NCBI RefSeq assembly: GCF_000425705.1
Contig: NZ_AUDY01000011.1
Location: 124,001-188,000 of the forward strand
Origin: Halobacillus kuroshimensis DSM 18393
Lineage (GTDB): Bacteria > Bacillota > Bacilli > Bacillales > Halobacillaceae
DNA: 64,000 nucleotides
Direction of reading: 5' to 3'
The position numbers and the translations under genes are program-made. Positions 26,063 through 35,317 of this stretch are shown piece after piece (position 1 is the stretch's first letter; every line of letters starts with the position of its first letter). The notes under the pieces were generated by a model. It ran no database searches. It was not told where the DNA came from and saw only the letters and a list, made by a program, of their open reading frames with translations.

Positions 26063-27859
26063 ATGATAGGGAAACGTTCATCTTTGCTGATCATGGCTTT
26101 TCTTCTTGCCCTGCCCGCCGCTCCTGCTTCTGCGGAAGAGGATGGAAAAGCGGAGAAAGGCAGTTACTCTGAAAAGCGTGAAGTCGTCTACGCCACGTTA
26201 AATGCAGATGGCAGCCAGAAGGACATGTATGTGGTCAATAACTTTGATATCGAAGAGCCGGGAACGATTGTTGATTTCGGCCCATATTCCAGTGTGGAGA
26301 ACTTAACGAATTTGAATGAAATCAAACAGAAAAATTCACGGATCGAAGTGACAGCTGAGGAAGAGGAGTTTTATTACCAGGGAAATCTAGAAGAGCAGGC
26401 TCTTCCGTGGGTAATCGATTTTTCCTATAAGCTGAGCGGAGAAAAGGTTGAACCAGAAGAACTTCTTGGAAAAGATGGACAACTGGAAATCGGGATTGAG
26501 ACCTCAGAAAAAGAAGGCGCCGATCCTGTCTTTTTCAACAACTATACCCTGCAGATTACGGTCCCTTTAGATGCAGAAATCTTCGAGAATATTGAGGCGC
26601 CTGACGGAACGGTGGCCAGTTCCGGGAAAGACAGACAGGTCACGTTCACCGTTCTTCCTGAGAAAGAGGAAAGCTTCAAAATAACGGCTGATGCAGAGAA
26701 TATTGAAATGGACAGTATTGAAATCGCCGCGGTTCCAGCCTCCATATCCATGGAAGAGCCGGATATCGATGGTGTGAAGAATGATATGAATTCACTTGCC
26801 GATGCAACAGCCGCCATCCATGACGGAGCAGCCGGACTTGCTGACGGCATCACTGAATTGAATAGCGGAACAGCTCAGGTTTATAGTGGTTCAGAACAGT
26901 ACCTGAACGGCATCCAGGAGTTGAACAGTGGTTCGGGTTCTCTAGTCGAAGGTTCCGCATCGATTAAGAGTGCACTTGCGGAAATGAGTCGTCTGGCTTC
27001 ACAGGGGCCTGGGGAATTGAACCTTGGAGATCTGTCGCAAATGCAGACGAACTTGAGAGAGCTCTCTTCCGGGCTTCAGAAAGCAGAAGATGGGCTTGTG
27101 GATTTGAGAACCAAATATGCCAATGCCCACGATCAACTGGATGAGGCGATGGCCTCCATTCCGGGGTATGAAGTGACTGAGGAGGATATCCAGGCGCTTC
27201 GTGAGTCAGGAGTCGATCAGGAAGTAGTCGATCACCTGATTGAAACGTATCACGCAGCCCAGGAGGCTAAGGCGGTCTACGGAGATGCCGAAGGCGCCTT
27301 TGATGCGGCCGGGCCTGCTCTTGATCAGGCAGTGGCTTCATTGAGTGAGATCAACGACCAGCTCGCAGCGGCGGCTGATACAATTGAAACAAATCTCGGC
27401 AGTGTGAATGTGGATGAATCCATCAAGGAACTGCAGCAGGGCATTCAGAATTTCTCCTCGCAGTATAATGATTTTCATGCCGGACTTGTTGAGTATACGG
27501 ACGGCGTCGGACAGCTGGCCGGTTCGTACGAGGAAGTGCATTCCGGGATCGGCGGGCTGACAAGCGGAACCGCTGGTTTGGAATCCGGTGCTTCTGATCT
27601 TCAGAACGGAACGGCAGAACTAGCTGCCTCCACCAGCGATCTGCCGGATGAAATGCAGTCGGAAATCGATCAATTGATGAGTGAGTATGACTATTCCGAT
27701 TTTGAACCGGTGTCCTTTGTTTCTGAAGAAAATGAGAATATTGAATCGGTTCAGTTTGTGATAAAAACAGAAAGCATCAAAAAAGCAGAACAGGAAGAAG
27801 AGCCGGAGGAGCAGGACGAGAAAAGCCTCTGGGACCGCTTTTTGGATTTGTTCCGCTAG
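26063..27859 (+). CDS. YhgE-like secreted protein with repeated helical GxxxL stretches
   Basis: A 598-residue protein with a signal peptide (residues 1-24, cleavage near PASAEE). The middle region has heptad-like X-X-X repeats (DGAAGLADGITELNSGTAQVYSG, and GGLTSGTAGLESGASDLQNG near residue 510) seen in the extracellular part of YhgE/Pip proteins. No C-terminal membrane domain follows; the tail is acidic and ends KSLWDRFLDLFR. The start codon lies two bases after the MMPL stop, with AAGGGG as ribosome site. It may be the extracytoplasmic partner of that transporter. Confidence 0.8.
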   Translation: MIGKRSSLLIMAFLLALPAAPASAEEDGKAEKGSYSEKREVVYATLNADGSQKDMYVVNNFDIEEPGTIVDFGPYSSVENLTNLNEIKQKNSRIEVTAEEEEFYYQGNLEEQALPWVIDFSYKLSGEKVEPEELLGKDGQLEIGIETSEKEGADPVFFNNYTLQITVPLDAEIFENIEAPDGTVASSGKDRQVTFTVLPEKEESFKITADAENIEMDSIEIAAVPASISMEEPDIDGVKNDMNSLADATAAIHDGAAGLADGITELNSGTAQVYSGSEQYLNGIQELNSGSGSLVEGSASIKSALAEMSRLASQGPGELNLGDLSQMQTNLRELSSGLQKAEDGLVDLRTKYANAHDQLDEAMASIPGYEVTEEDIQALRESGVDQEVVDHLIETYHAAQEAKAVYGDAEGAFDAAGPALDQAVASLSEINDQLAAAADTIETNLGSVNVDESIKELQQGIQNFSSQYNDFHAGLVEYTDGVGQLAGSYEEVHSGIGGLTSGTAGLESGASDLQNGTAELAASTSDLPDEMQSEIDQLMSEYDYSDFEPVSFVSEENENIESVQFVIKTESIKKAEQEEEPEEQDEKSLWDRFLDLFR

Positions 27860-27866
27860 GTGAATA

Positions 27867-27902
27867 AAGCCTTCTCTCCTTCATGCGGGAGAAGGCTTTT
27901 TA
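27867..27902 (+). terminator. Terminator of the MMPL operon
   Basis: AAAGCCTTCTC and GAGAAGGCTTT pair across a 12-base loop, followed by TTTAT. Confidence 0.88.
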
Positions 27903-28061
27903 TATAGAGTTAATTAGTTTCGTAACTCGAAATGGTATAGTATACTCTTTATTGGAATAACACAGTGATGTAAACTCAAAATAAAAATGGTGTAAATGTT
28001 TATTAGGATGAAAAGTAAAACATAGGCTCCATTTGAATTCTTACGTACAGGAGAGATCAAG

Positions 28062-28994
28062 ATGAGCATGAAGCTGTTTACGCTTAATTCCAACGAACCG
28101 TTGGCAGAGGAAATCTCAGAGATATTGGATGTTCCTTTAGGAGAGAGTTCTGTAGTGAGGTTCAGTGACGGTGAAATTCAAATTACGATCGAGGAAAGTG
28201 TCCGTGGTGACGACATTTATTTGATTCAATCGACGGCCCAGCCGGTCAATGAGCATATTATGGAGCTTTTGATTATGGTGGATGCTTTGAAGAGAGCTTC
28301 CGCCAAGACCATTAATGTGGTCATCCCCTATTACGGGTATGCCCGTCAGGATCGGAAAGCACGTCCGCGTGAACCGATCACGGCTAAATTGATTGCCAAC
28401 CTGTTGGAAAAAGCAGGCGTATCAAGAGTCGTCGCTCTTGACCTGCATGCGCCGCAGATTCAGGGATTCTTCAACATCCCGGTCGACCAGCTGCTCGGTA
28501 TTCCGATTATTGCTCAGTATTACAAGGAGAAAAACATCGAGGATGTTGTCGTGGTAGCTCCTGATACAAGCGGTCTGCGCCGGGCGCGCCGCATGGCCGA
28601 TATTCTGGATGTGCCTATAGCATTTGTGGATAGACGCCGCCCTGAACCCCACATGGAGGAAGATTTGAATGTGGTCGGTAATATTGAAGGAAAGAACGTC
28701 ATTATCGTGGATGATATGATTGATACAGCCGGAACGATCGATCAAGCGGCTGCTGCGCTCCTCGAAAATGGAGCCAATGAGATTTATGCATGCGGCACCC
28801 ATGCCGTATTGTCGGATCCTTCCGTGAAGATCATCGAGGATTCACCGATCAAGGAATTGGTCGTGACGAATTCTGTTTATCTTCCTGAGGAAAAGCGTAT
28901 TGATAAAATCGTATCGCTATCTGTTGCCCCGTTGTTTGCGGATGCGTTGACACGTGTGCAGAAAGAGCAGTCCGTCAGTGTCCTGTTCGATTAA
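28062..28994 (+). CDS. Ribose-phosphate pyrophosphokinase paralogue, catalytic Lys replaced
   Basis: A 310-residue PRPP-synthase-family protein. The ATP site ([20 protein letters not shown]) and the metal-binding [13 protein letters not shown] are kept, as is the PRPP loop [11 protein letters not shown]. In the flexible catalytic loop the usual IDKRRP is VDRRRP, so Lys197 (B. subtilis numbering) is Arg, and SPDHGG is APDTSG. The gene stands alone, not beside glmU as the main prs does in Bacillus. It is likely a second Prs with low or altered activity, or a regulatory subunit. Confidence 0.85.
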   Translation: MSMKLFTLNSNEPLAEEISEILDVPLGESSVVRFSDGEIQITIEESVRGDDIYLIQSTAQPVNEHIMELLIMVDALKRASAKTINVVIPYYGYARQDRKARPREPITAKLIANLLEKAGVSRVVALDLHAPQIQGFFNIPVDQLLGIPIIAQYYKEKNIEDVVVVAPDTSGLRRARRMADILDVPIAFVDRRRPEPHMEEDLNVVGNIEGKNVIIVDDMIDTAGTIDQAAAALLENGANEIYACGTHAVLSDPSVKIIEDSPIKELVVTNSVYLPEEKRIDKIVSLSVAPLFADALTRVQKEQSVSVLFD

Positions 28995-28998
28995 TAAG

Positions 28999-29032
28999 GA
29001 AAACCCCCGCTTTTAAAAAAGCGGGGGTTTTC
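28999..29032 (+). terminator. Terminator of the prs-like gene
   Basis: GAAAACCCCCGCTTTT pairs with AAAAGCGGGGGTTTTC. The aldolase-side hairpin at 29476 has nearly the same arms (AAAACCTCCGCT). Confidence 0.9.
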
Positions 29033-29070
29033 TACTTGCAGAGCACGTGTTCTCTTACCTCTTCGCCTGA

Positions 29071-29453
29071 ATCGTGTGGGTGGCCACGGTCCGCTTATCG
29101 GTGGGTGCTTGCCGCGGGCACGGCCTCAGCTAACTTGGTCAACAAAACCACTTGACCAAGTGGATCTTCGGCTCGTGCTGTTCCCGCAGGCGTCACCACC
29201 GAACGCTCCCCGTGTCCACACCCTGTCATGGTTGAAAAGGTGGCCGGTTTGCTAAAGAGAGCATCATTTTTTGACATTTCACTTATAGGATCGGCTGGAT
29301 GAAGGAGAGTCTTTTCCGGCACCGGAGGGAGCACAAACCATTTCACTCCTGCGGAAAAACGGGCGGGCAAGACCCCGGAGGGCGGTTTTCCCGAGGAGGC
29401 TTGGACGTTCGTCCGCGGAAAGGGAATGGTTTGTGCTCCTGAAGGCTGGTGAA
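29071..29453. repeat. Dispersed convergent-junction element, copy 2 (A and B hairpins)
   Basis: The A part (29071-29220) has GTCCGCTTATCGGTGGGTGC, CCGCGGGCACGGCCTCAGC, a perfect ACTTGGTCAA/TTGACCAAGT inner stem, then CTCGTGCTGTTCCCGCAGGC. The B part (29291-29453) has GGAGCACAAACCATT at 29328 pairing with AATGGTTTGTGCTCC at 29424, around TCCTGCGG...TCCGCGG. It is related to the CCGCGG...CCTGCGG hairpins found in many Bacillaceae genomes. It lies between convergent genes. Confidence 0.8.
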
Positions 29454-29475
29454 TAAATGGTTTCACTACACTAAG

Positions 29476-29507
29476 AAAACCTCCGCTTGAATCAGCGGAG
29501 GTTTTTG
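29476..29507 (-). terminator. Terminator of fda
   Basis: AAAACCTCCGCT and AGCGGAGGTTTT pair around TGAATC, just past the fda stop codon. Confidence 0.88.
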
Positions 29508-29512
29508 TCTGT

Positions 29513-30400
29513 TTATTTATTTACGGAAGCGTCATAAATGGAGCTTACGGAATGATTCAGGGACTGGTCGAACTCTTCCTGTGACTGATCGACATGCAGA
29601 TCGCCGACAAGGGCTCTGGAGAAGCTTGCGATCAAACCTTCATTATCCTTCAGTTTTTCGTTGGCTTCTTCGCGAGAGTATCCACCGGAAAGAGCAACAA
29701 CGCGGACGACACGAGGATGGTTGATGATTTCCTCGTAAGCATTCGGCTTCGTAGGAATCGTCAGTTTCAGCATCACGTTTTGATCTTCATGCAGCTGATT
29801 AAGCTGATTGAGGATCTCACCGCGCAGGATATCCTCACATTTTTCTTTTTCCTCACTGTTGATGTCGACTTCCGGCTCTATGATTGGGACGAGCCCGGCA
29901 GCAAGGATTTCTTTAGCGACTTCAAACTGTTGGTCTACGACAGCTTTGATGCCGTCGTAATTCGCTTCATGAATGACAGAACGCATTTTCGTACCAAAAA
30001 TGTTTCGTTCGTTGGCACGGCGCAGCATATCATCAAGGTCAGGGATCGGCTTCATCATCTGTACGCCGTTTTCCTGTTCGGCAAGTCCTTTATCAACTTT
30101 AAGAAAAGGGACGATACCTTTGGATGAAAGGTAGTCTGCTGTGAATTTGCCTTCCACTTCGCGGTCCATCGTCTGTTCAAACAAGATGGCGCCAAGAATC
30201 TGCTCAGAATTAAAGGAAGGGGAGGTGAGAATTCTCGTTCTCATCTCGTGGACCTGGTTGAACATTTCCTCTTCATTGGCATAAGCGTCTTCGTGTACGC
30301 CATAGGCGGCAAGGGCCTTAGGTGTGCTCCCACCGCTCTGGTCCAGTGCAGCAATAAATCCTTCTTCGTTTTTCATTCGTTCAAAATGACGGGTGTTCAT
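29513..30400 (-). CDS. fda: Class I fructose-1,6-bisphosphate aldolase
   Basis: A 295-residue Schiff-base aldolase of the Staphylococcus FdaB type. The N-terminus [20 protein letters not shown], the internal [26 protein letters not shown] (Schiff-base region) and [13 protein letters not shown] are strongly conserved. It interconverts fructose-1,6-bisphosphate with the two triose phosphates and needs no metal. The ATG at 30400 follows GGAGCGG; upstream in-frame codons are excluded because the family begins at [14 protein letters not shown]. It is convergent with the prs-like gene. Confidence 0.94.
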   Translation of the reverse strand: MNTRHFERMKNEEGFIAALDQSGGSTPKALAAYGVHEDAYANEEEMFNQVHEMRTRILTSPSFNSEQILGAILFEQTMDREVEGKFTADYLSSKGIVPFLKVDKGLAEQENGVQMMKPIPDLDDMLRRANERNIFGTKMRSVIHEANYDGIKAVVDQQFEVAKEILAAGLVPIIEPEVDINSEEKEKCEDILRGEILNQLNQLHEDQNVMLKLTIPTKPNAYEEIINHPRVVRVVALSGGYSREEANEKLKDNEGLIASFSRALVGDLHVDQSQEEFDQSLNHSVSSIYDASVNK

Positions 30401-30590
30401 GAAATCCGCTCCTTTTACGAAATTTAAAAACTCCATGGATCCTTTTCCCTCTCTCACCTATTCTTTAACATCAAACAAACTCCTTCTATAATTTTTGGTT
30501 TTCCCCATTTTTCAACAGGGATAGGAGGATAGTCTTTCATATAGTTGCACATATGAGCGAGGAGTATGGTCCATAAGAGCGCAGTTTTTG

Positions 30591-30621
30591 TTGACCCTCC
30601 AGTTACTGGAGGGTTTAGCAT
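30591..30621 (+). promoter_or_regulatory. MerR-type promoter upstream of the siderophore operon
   Basis: TTGACC and TAGCAT are separated by 19 bases, the long spacing of MerR-activated promoters. The spacer and -35 hold the perfect palindrome CCCTCCAGT-T-ACTGGAGGG (30595-30613). The same TTGACCCTCCAGT is found at 35318 before the exporter gene, next to the MerR gene. Confidence 0.7.
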
Positions 30622-30662
30622 GGGAAGAAGAATAAAATGCCTGTGTAGAAATTAATCGAAAA

Positions 30663-30697
30663 ATTATATTGATAATGATAATCATTATCAATATAAT
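30663..30697. promoter_or_regulatory. Fur box and promoter of the siderophore operon
   Basis: A 35-base perfect palindrome about one central base. Its core is GATAATGATAATCATTATC, identical to the 19-base Fur consensus. A promoter is embedded in it: TTGATA (30669) and TATAAT (30692) are 17 bases apart, so bound Fur-Fe would block RNA polymerase directly. Confidence 0.93.
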
Positions 30698-30741
30698 GGG
30701 ATATAGAAGGAAGGATAGAGGGGAGGTCCAGCCTTTTTAAT

Positions 30742-30756
30742 TGAGAATGATTATCT
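30742..30756. promoter_or_regulatory. Second, weaker Fur box
   Basis: TGAGAATGATTATCT matches the 7-1-7 consensus TGATAATNATTATCA at 13 of 15 positions counting the free centre. It lies 43 bases before the yclN start. Confidence 0.65.
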
Positions 30757-30799
30757 TTGTCGTGTTGGAGATTGAGGCATTCCATTAAGAAGTACGTGT

Positions 30800-31753
30800 A
30801 TGAGAGTTCTATACTTAGTCATAACTTTAATCATTTTATCCATAGCATCTATTTTCATCGGCGTATCGGAGCTGTCCTTGATGGACATTGGCGGGCTGAC
30901 CTCCCAGCAGCAGGAAATTCTGCTTGTCAGCCGGATCCCGAGGCTGCTCAGTATTCTGATTGCCGGGATGAGCATGAGTGTCATCGGCTTTATTATGCAG
31001 CAGTTGAGCCGGAATAAATTCGTGTCGCCGACAACGGCCGGGACGATGGACTCTGCAAGACTCGGGATTCTTGCGGCGCTCATTCTTTTTCCGACAGCGA
31101 GCATGCTGATGAAGGTTTCCATCGCTTTTGTGTTCGCCCTGGCCGGGACGTTTCTATTCATGAAGATTCTCGACCGGATCAAATTCAAGGATACGATTTT
31201 CATCCCGCTTGTTGGTCTGATGTTCGGGAATATCGTTGGATCTCTGACGACGTTCATCGCCTACCGTTTTGATATGATCCAGAGCATCGGATCCTGGCTG
31301 CAGGGAGATTTCTCAATGATAGTAAAAGGAAGGTACGAGCTGTTGTATTTGAGTATTCCGGCTTTGATTCTGGCTTACTTTTATGCCAACCGCTTTACAA
31401 TCGCCGGGATGGGAAAGGACTTTGCGAGCAACCTGGGACTTCAGTACAAACAGATCGTCAACATCGGTCTGGTCATCGTCGCGTTCGTTTCGTCCATTGT
31501 CCTGTTGACGGTCGGTTCTCTGCCGTTCCTCGGCTTGATCATTCCGAATATCGTATCGATCTACCAGGGGGACCATTTGCAGAAGAATCTGCTTCATACA
31601 GCTCTTCTGGGCGCCCTGTTTGTGCTCGTATGCGACATACTCGGCCGGGTGTTGATTTTCCCGTATGAAATATCCATTGGTTTAACGGTCGGCGTTCTTG
31701 GGAGCGGCATCTTCCTGTTTCTGCTGTTAAGGAGGAATGCTTATGCTTCTTAA
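30800..31753 (+). CDS. yclN: Siderophore ABC transporter permease (FecCD, YclN type)
   Basis: A 317-residue FecCD-family permease with about nine membrane segments. The QEILLVSRIPRLLSILIAGM segment and the late GSLPFLGLIIPNIVSIYQGD match the family's conserved loop to the ATPase. The gene order permease, permease, ATPase, lipoprotein and the similarity fit B. subtilis yclNOPQ, which imports the catecholate siderophore petrobactin. The stop overlaps the next start by 11 bases. A Fur box and a MerR-type promoter lie upstream. Confidence 0.85.
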   Translation: MRVLYLVITLIILSIASIFIGVSELSLMDIGGLTSQQQEILLVSRIPRLLSILIAGMSMSVIGFIMQQLSRNKFVSPTTAGTMDSARLGILAALILFPTASMLMKVSIAFVFALAGTFLFMKILDRIKFKDTIFIPLVGLMFGNIVGSLTTFIAYRFDMIQSIGSWLQGDFSMIVKGRYELLYLSIPALILAYFYANRFTIAGMGKDFASNLGLQYKQIVNIGLVIVAFVSSIVLLTVGSLPFLGLIIPNIVSIYQGDHLQKNLLHTALLGALFVLVCDILGRVLIFPYEISIGLTVGVLGSGIFLFLLLRRNAYAS

Positions 31754-32693
31754 AAGAAAAATGCTCCTGCTCGGTCTGCTGGCCACCGCTTTTTCGGTGC
31801 TCTTTTTGTTCTGGGATATCGGCACAGCCTTTGGTTATGTGTTTCCGCGCAGGCTGGTGAAAGTCGCCGCTATTATTTTGACAGGAAGCTGTATCGCTTT
31901 CTCTACGGTCATTTTTCAGACGATCACGAACAACCGGATTTTGACGCCGAGCTTAATCGGCCTGGATTCGCTGTACATGCTGATCCAGACGGCCATCGTA
32001 TTTGTTTTCGGAGGCCGGCAGCTGGCGATGATGGAGAATCGATTCCATTTTGTGTTGTCTGTAGGTTTAATGGTGCTGTTCGCTCTGCTTCTGTTCAGGC
32101 TTGTATTTAGAATGGAGCAGCGCAATATTTACTTCCTTCTGTTGATTGGAATTATATGCGGGACCTTTTTCAGCAGCATCTCTTCCTTCATGCAGATGCT
32201 GATTGACCCGAATGAATTTTCGATTGTTCAGGATTCCATGTTTGCCAGCTTTAACAATGTTAATGATGACCTGCTTGGTATTTCCGCCATCATTATGATC
32301 CTGACCGGGGTTTACGCGTTTCCGATGTTGAAGTATTTGAATGTCATGGCCCTCGGACAGGATCAGGCAGTGAACCTCGGTATTCCTTATAACAAAATTG
32401 TCCGGCGCTGGCTGATCATTATTGCTGTCCTTGTTTCTGTATCGACAGCATTGGTGGGTCCGATCACATTTCTCGGCCTGCTCGTCGCCAATGTCGCTCA
32501 TCAGCTGTTTCAAACCTACCGCCACAGCTATTTGATTATTGGAGCCGTTTTGATCAGCATCATCACACTTGCGGGTGGACAGTTTATCGTAGAGCATCTG
32601 TTCACATTCTCAATTCCAATCAGTGTCATCGTAAACTTCGTCGGCGGTGTTTACTTTCTTTACTTATTGTTGAAGGAGAATCGTTCATGGTAG
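31743..32693 (+). CDS. yclO: Siderophore ABC transporter permease (FecCD, YclO type)
   Basis: A 316-residue second permease with the same fold as YclN, including GPITFLGLLVANVAHQL, where the family has GPIxFVGLxxPH. I set the start at 31743: AAGGAGG is seven bases upstream, whereas the earlier ATG at 31737 is one base from it. The overlap with yclN suggests translational coupling and a heterodimeric membrane channel. Confidence 0.85.
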   Translation: MLLKRKMLLLGLLATAFSVLFLFWDIGTAFGYVFPRRLVKVAAIILTGSCIAFSTVIFQTITNNRILTPSLIGLDSLYMLIQTAIVFVFGGRQLAMMENRFHFVLSVGLMVLFALLLFRLVFRMEQRNIYFLLLIGIICGTFFSSISSFMQMLIDPNEFSIVQDSMFASFNNVNDDLLGISAIIMILTGVYAFPMLKYLNVMALGQDQAVNLGIPYNKIVRRWLIIIAVLVSVSTALVGPITFLGLLVANVAHQLFQTYRHSYLIIGAVLISIITLAGGQFIVEHLFTFSIPISVIVNFVGGVYFLYLLLKENRSW

Positions 32694-33445
32694 AAGTGAA
32701 ACACGTATCAAAAACGTATGGTTCGAAAAAAGTCATAGAAAATTTATCCGTGGACATTCAGCCCGGAAAAATTACATCTTTCATAGGATCGAACGGGGCA
32801 GGGAAAAGCACCCTGCTTTCCATGCTCAGCCGGCTGATTTCCAAGGATGAGGGCCAGGTGCTTCTGCACGGCCGGGACATTCATTCGATCAAACCGAACG
32901 ATCTGGCTAAAGAGCTTTCCATTCTAAAACAGTCCAATCATATTGATCTGCGAATCCAGGTCCGTGATTTGATTAGTTTTGGACGCTTCCCATACTCACA
33001 GGGACGTTTAACAAAAGAGGACTGGGTGGAAATCAACAAAGCCATTCATTATATGGAGCTTGAGGAAATCCAGGAGCGATATATCGATGAGTTGAGTGGT
33101 GGTCAGCTGCAGCGGGCCTACATTGCCATGATCATTGCGCAGGATACAGACTATGTGATGCTCGATGAACCTTTGAACAACCTGGACATGAAGCATTCCG
33201 TACAAATTATGAAATCGTTGAGGAAAATGGTCGAGGAAATGGGGAAAACGGCGGTTATAGTGATTCACGATATCAACTTTGCCTCCTGCTACTCGGACCG
33301 GATTGTTGCCTTGAAGCATGGGGAGATTGTCCGGGAAGGCCCGACGGAGGAAATGATTAACAGTGAGATGCTAAAGGAAGTCTACGACATGGATATTCCT
33401 GTGCAGCTAATTAACGGTGAACGAATTTGTCTACATTTTAAATAA
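32687..33445 (+). CDS. yclP: Siderophore ABC transporter ATPase (YclP type)
   Basis: A 252-residue ATPase. Walker A is GSNGAGKST (residues 35-43), the Q-loop region ELSILKQSN, the signature LSGGQLQRAYIAM, Walker B YVMLDEP and the switch His VIHDINFA. It powers the YclN/YclO channel. The start overlaps the yclO stop by seven bases. All catalytic motifs are intact. Confidence 0.92.
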   Translation: MVEVKHVSKTYGSKKVIENLSVDIQPGKITSFIGSNGAGKSTLLSMLSRLISKDEGQVLLHGRDIHSIKPNDLAKELSILKQSNHIDLRIQVRDLISFGRFPYSQGRLTKEDWVEINKAIHYMELEEIQERYIDELSGGQLQRAYIAMIIAQDTDYVMLDEPLNNLDMKHSVQIMKSLRKMVEEMGKTAVIVIHDINFASCYSDRIVALKHGEIVREGPTEEMINSEMLKEVYDMDIPVQLINGERICLHFK

Positions 33446-33464
33446 TAGAAAAAAGGATGAGTCG

Positions 33465-34430
33465 ATGATGAAAAAAGTATGGTTGTTCGGTTTATTTATT
33501 GCTGCTGTTATGTTTTTGGCAGCCTGTTCCTCTCAGGGAGAAGGGAACAGTGCGGAAGCTGAAACAAATAATGAAACTGAAGAAACGAAAGAAACTCTTA
33601 CTATTGAACATGAACTAGGTACAACAGAAGTGCCGGAAAACCCTGAAAAAATAGCTGTTTTCAATTATGGTACACTGTCTGCGCTGGATCAGCTTGGAAT
33701 TGAAGCGTCAGGTGTGGCAAAATCAAGTAACATCCCTTCGTATCTTTCCAAGTATGAAGGAGAAGACTATACGAATCTTGGAAGTTTGAAAGAGCCGGAT
33801 TTTGAAACGATATATGAAATGCAGCCGGATTTGATCATTATTGCCGGACGACAGGGAGAAGCCTACGAGGAACTGAAGGACATTGCTCCAACGTTATATC
33901 TATCGGCTGATCCAGCAGATTTTATGGCATCCTATAAAGAGGGCATGGAAACACTGGGGCAGATTTTTAATAAGGAAGATGAAGTGCAGACCAAGCTTGA
34001 TGAGCTTGATGAAACGGTCGCTGCTATGAAAGAAACAGCAGAAAACAATGGACAGGATGGCCTGGTTGTCCTTTCCAACGGTGGGAAAGTGAGTGCCTAT
34101 GGACCGGGATCACGTTTCGGCATGCTTCATGATGTGTTTGGTGTCCAGCCAACGGCCGATGATATCGAAGCATCTACGCACGGGATGGATATTTCTTTTG
34201 AGTATATTGCTGAAAAAGATCCGTCCTACCTGTTCGTTGTCGACCGCGACCAAGTGGTAAATGGAGAGTCCGCCGCAGCTGAAACGTTGAATAACGATTT
34301 GGTAAATAGTACGACGGCAGCTCAAAATGACCAGATGGTTTACCTGGATCCTGAACTGTGGTATCTATCCAGTGGACTTCCTCCGATCGATCTTATGGCT
34401 GAGGAAGTGAAGCGTGCTCTGGAGGAATAA
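33465..34430 (+). CDS. yclQ: Siderophore-binding lipoprotein (YclQ type)
   Basis: A 321-residue periplasmic-binding-protein-fold lipoprotein. The signal peptide ends in the lipobox LAAC (Cys19 or 20), followed by an acidic, low-complexity linker (EAETNNETEETKETL). The mature domain has the FatB/FepB features (PEKIAVFNYGTLSALDQLG, YEMQPDLIIIAGRQ). It captures the ferri-siderophore at the membrane surface. The start follows AAAGGATGAG; I chose 33465 over the far upstream ORF start because the signal peptide begins there. Confidence 0.9.
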   Translation: MMKKVWLFGLFIAAVMFLAACSSQGEGNSAEAETNNETEETKETLTIEHELGTTEVPENPEKIAVFNYGTLSALDQLGIEASGVAKSSNIPSYLSKYEGEDYTNLGSLKEPDFETIYEMQPDLIIIAGRQGEAYEELKDIAPTLYLSADPADFMASYKEGMETLGQIFNKEDEVQTKLDELDETVAAMKETAENNGQDGLVVLSNGGKVSAYGPGSRFGMLHDVFGVQPTADDIEASTHGMDISFEYIAEKDPSYLFVVDRDQVVNGESAAAETLNNDLVNSTTAAQNDQMVYLDPELWYLSSGLPPIDLMAEEVKRALEE

Positions 34431-34456
34431 ACATCAGGTAGAAGCGAGGGGGAAAG

Positions 34457-35278
34457 ATGAAGAGAACGTTTACGATCGGCCAAATGTCCAAACTGAATAA
34501 CATTTCGGTCAAAACCCTTCGTTATTATGATGATATCGGCCTGTTCGTCCCCTATGAAGTAGACCCGCAGACAGGGTACCGGTATTATTCAATGGAACAG
34601 TTCAAGAAGTTGGACATGATCACTTTTTTGAAAAATATGGGTGTGCCGCTCCGGGAAATCAAGAGGAAAGTCGAGCACAGTACAGTCGATGAATTCATGG
34701 AAGTGCTGGCGGAGTACAAACAGAAAAACGAAGATCTGATTGATGATCTTACCCGTATGAACCGCCTGCTGCGTCAAAAAATATCGGAACTCGAATCCTC
34801 CAAGGATCATCGGATCAGAAATCAGACGAACACAGAGTTCTTTCCGGAACGTTCGATCATTGAAGTACGGGGACACTTTGGCAAGCTGGATGATGTGGAA
34901 GAAGTGCTCCGTGAATTGAAAAAGCAGGTGAGTGCGAAATCTCCGATCATGGTCGGGACGGTCGGGATGGTTGTAGAACAGGCGGATGTTTTCAAAACGG
35001 ATGCCGTTGATTACAGTGCTGTTTTCATCACCGTGGATGAAAAACAGGAAGAATCGCATGATAAGCGGAAAATTCTCGAAGAGGGCTTCTATGCGACAAC
35101 GTATGTGAAAGCGCAGGAAAGCCGTAACCCTGCTGTTTACCAGAACATTCTGGAGAACATAACGAACGCGGGCTGGCAGACAGATGGTCCGTTTCTCGTC
35201 CGTACCATCGTAGAATCGTTCATTTCTCATAAAGAAGAAGAGCACATACGCGAAATTCAAATGAAAGTGAAACAGTAA
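34457..35278 (+). CDS. MerR-family regulator (BltR/BmrR type)
   Basis: A 273-residue activator. The winged-helix domain is TIGQMSKLNNISVKTLRYYDDIGL (residues 6-29), then a coiled-coil dimer helix (residues 75-120) and a C-terminal effector domain of the GyrI-like type. BltR and BmrR use such a domain to bind amphipathic cations and drugs. The gene lies 26 bases after yclQ, so it shares the Fur-controlled transcript. Promoters with 19-base spacers and matching CCCTCCAGT half-sites occur before the operon (30591) and before the exporter (35318). Confidence 0.88.
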   Translation: MKRTFTIGQMSKLNNISVKTLRYYDDIGLFVPYEVDPQTGYRYYSMEQFKKLDMITFLKNMGVPLREIKRKVEHSTVDEFMEVLAEYKQKNEDLIDDLTRMNRLLRQKISELESSKDHRIRNQTNTEFFPERSIIEVRGHFGKLDDVEEVLRELKKQVSAKSPIMVGTVGMVVEQADVFKTDAVDYSAVFITVDEKQEESHDKRKILEEGFYATTYVKAQESRNPAVYQNILENITNAGWQTDGPFLVRTIVESFISHKEEEHIREIQMKVKQ

Positions 35279-35312
35279 AAGACGGCCGGGTAATTTCCCG
35301 GCCGTCTTTTTT
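35277..35312 (+). terminator. Terminator of the siderophore operon and merR
   Basis: AAAAGACGGCCGGG and CCCGGCCGTCTTTT pair around TAATTT, followed by TT and TC. Confidence 0.93.
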
Positions 35313-35317
35313 CGTGA

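Noticed and set aside
27920-28060. Sigma-B promoter before the prs-like gene
   Set aside because: GTTTCG and GGTATA can be lined up, but spacing and matches fall short of the consensus.
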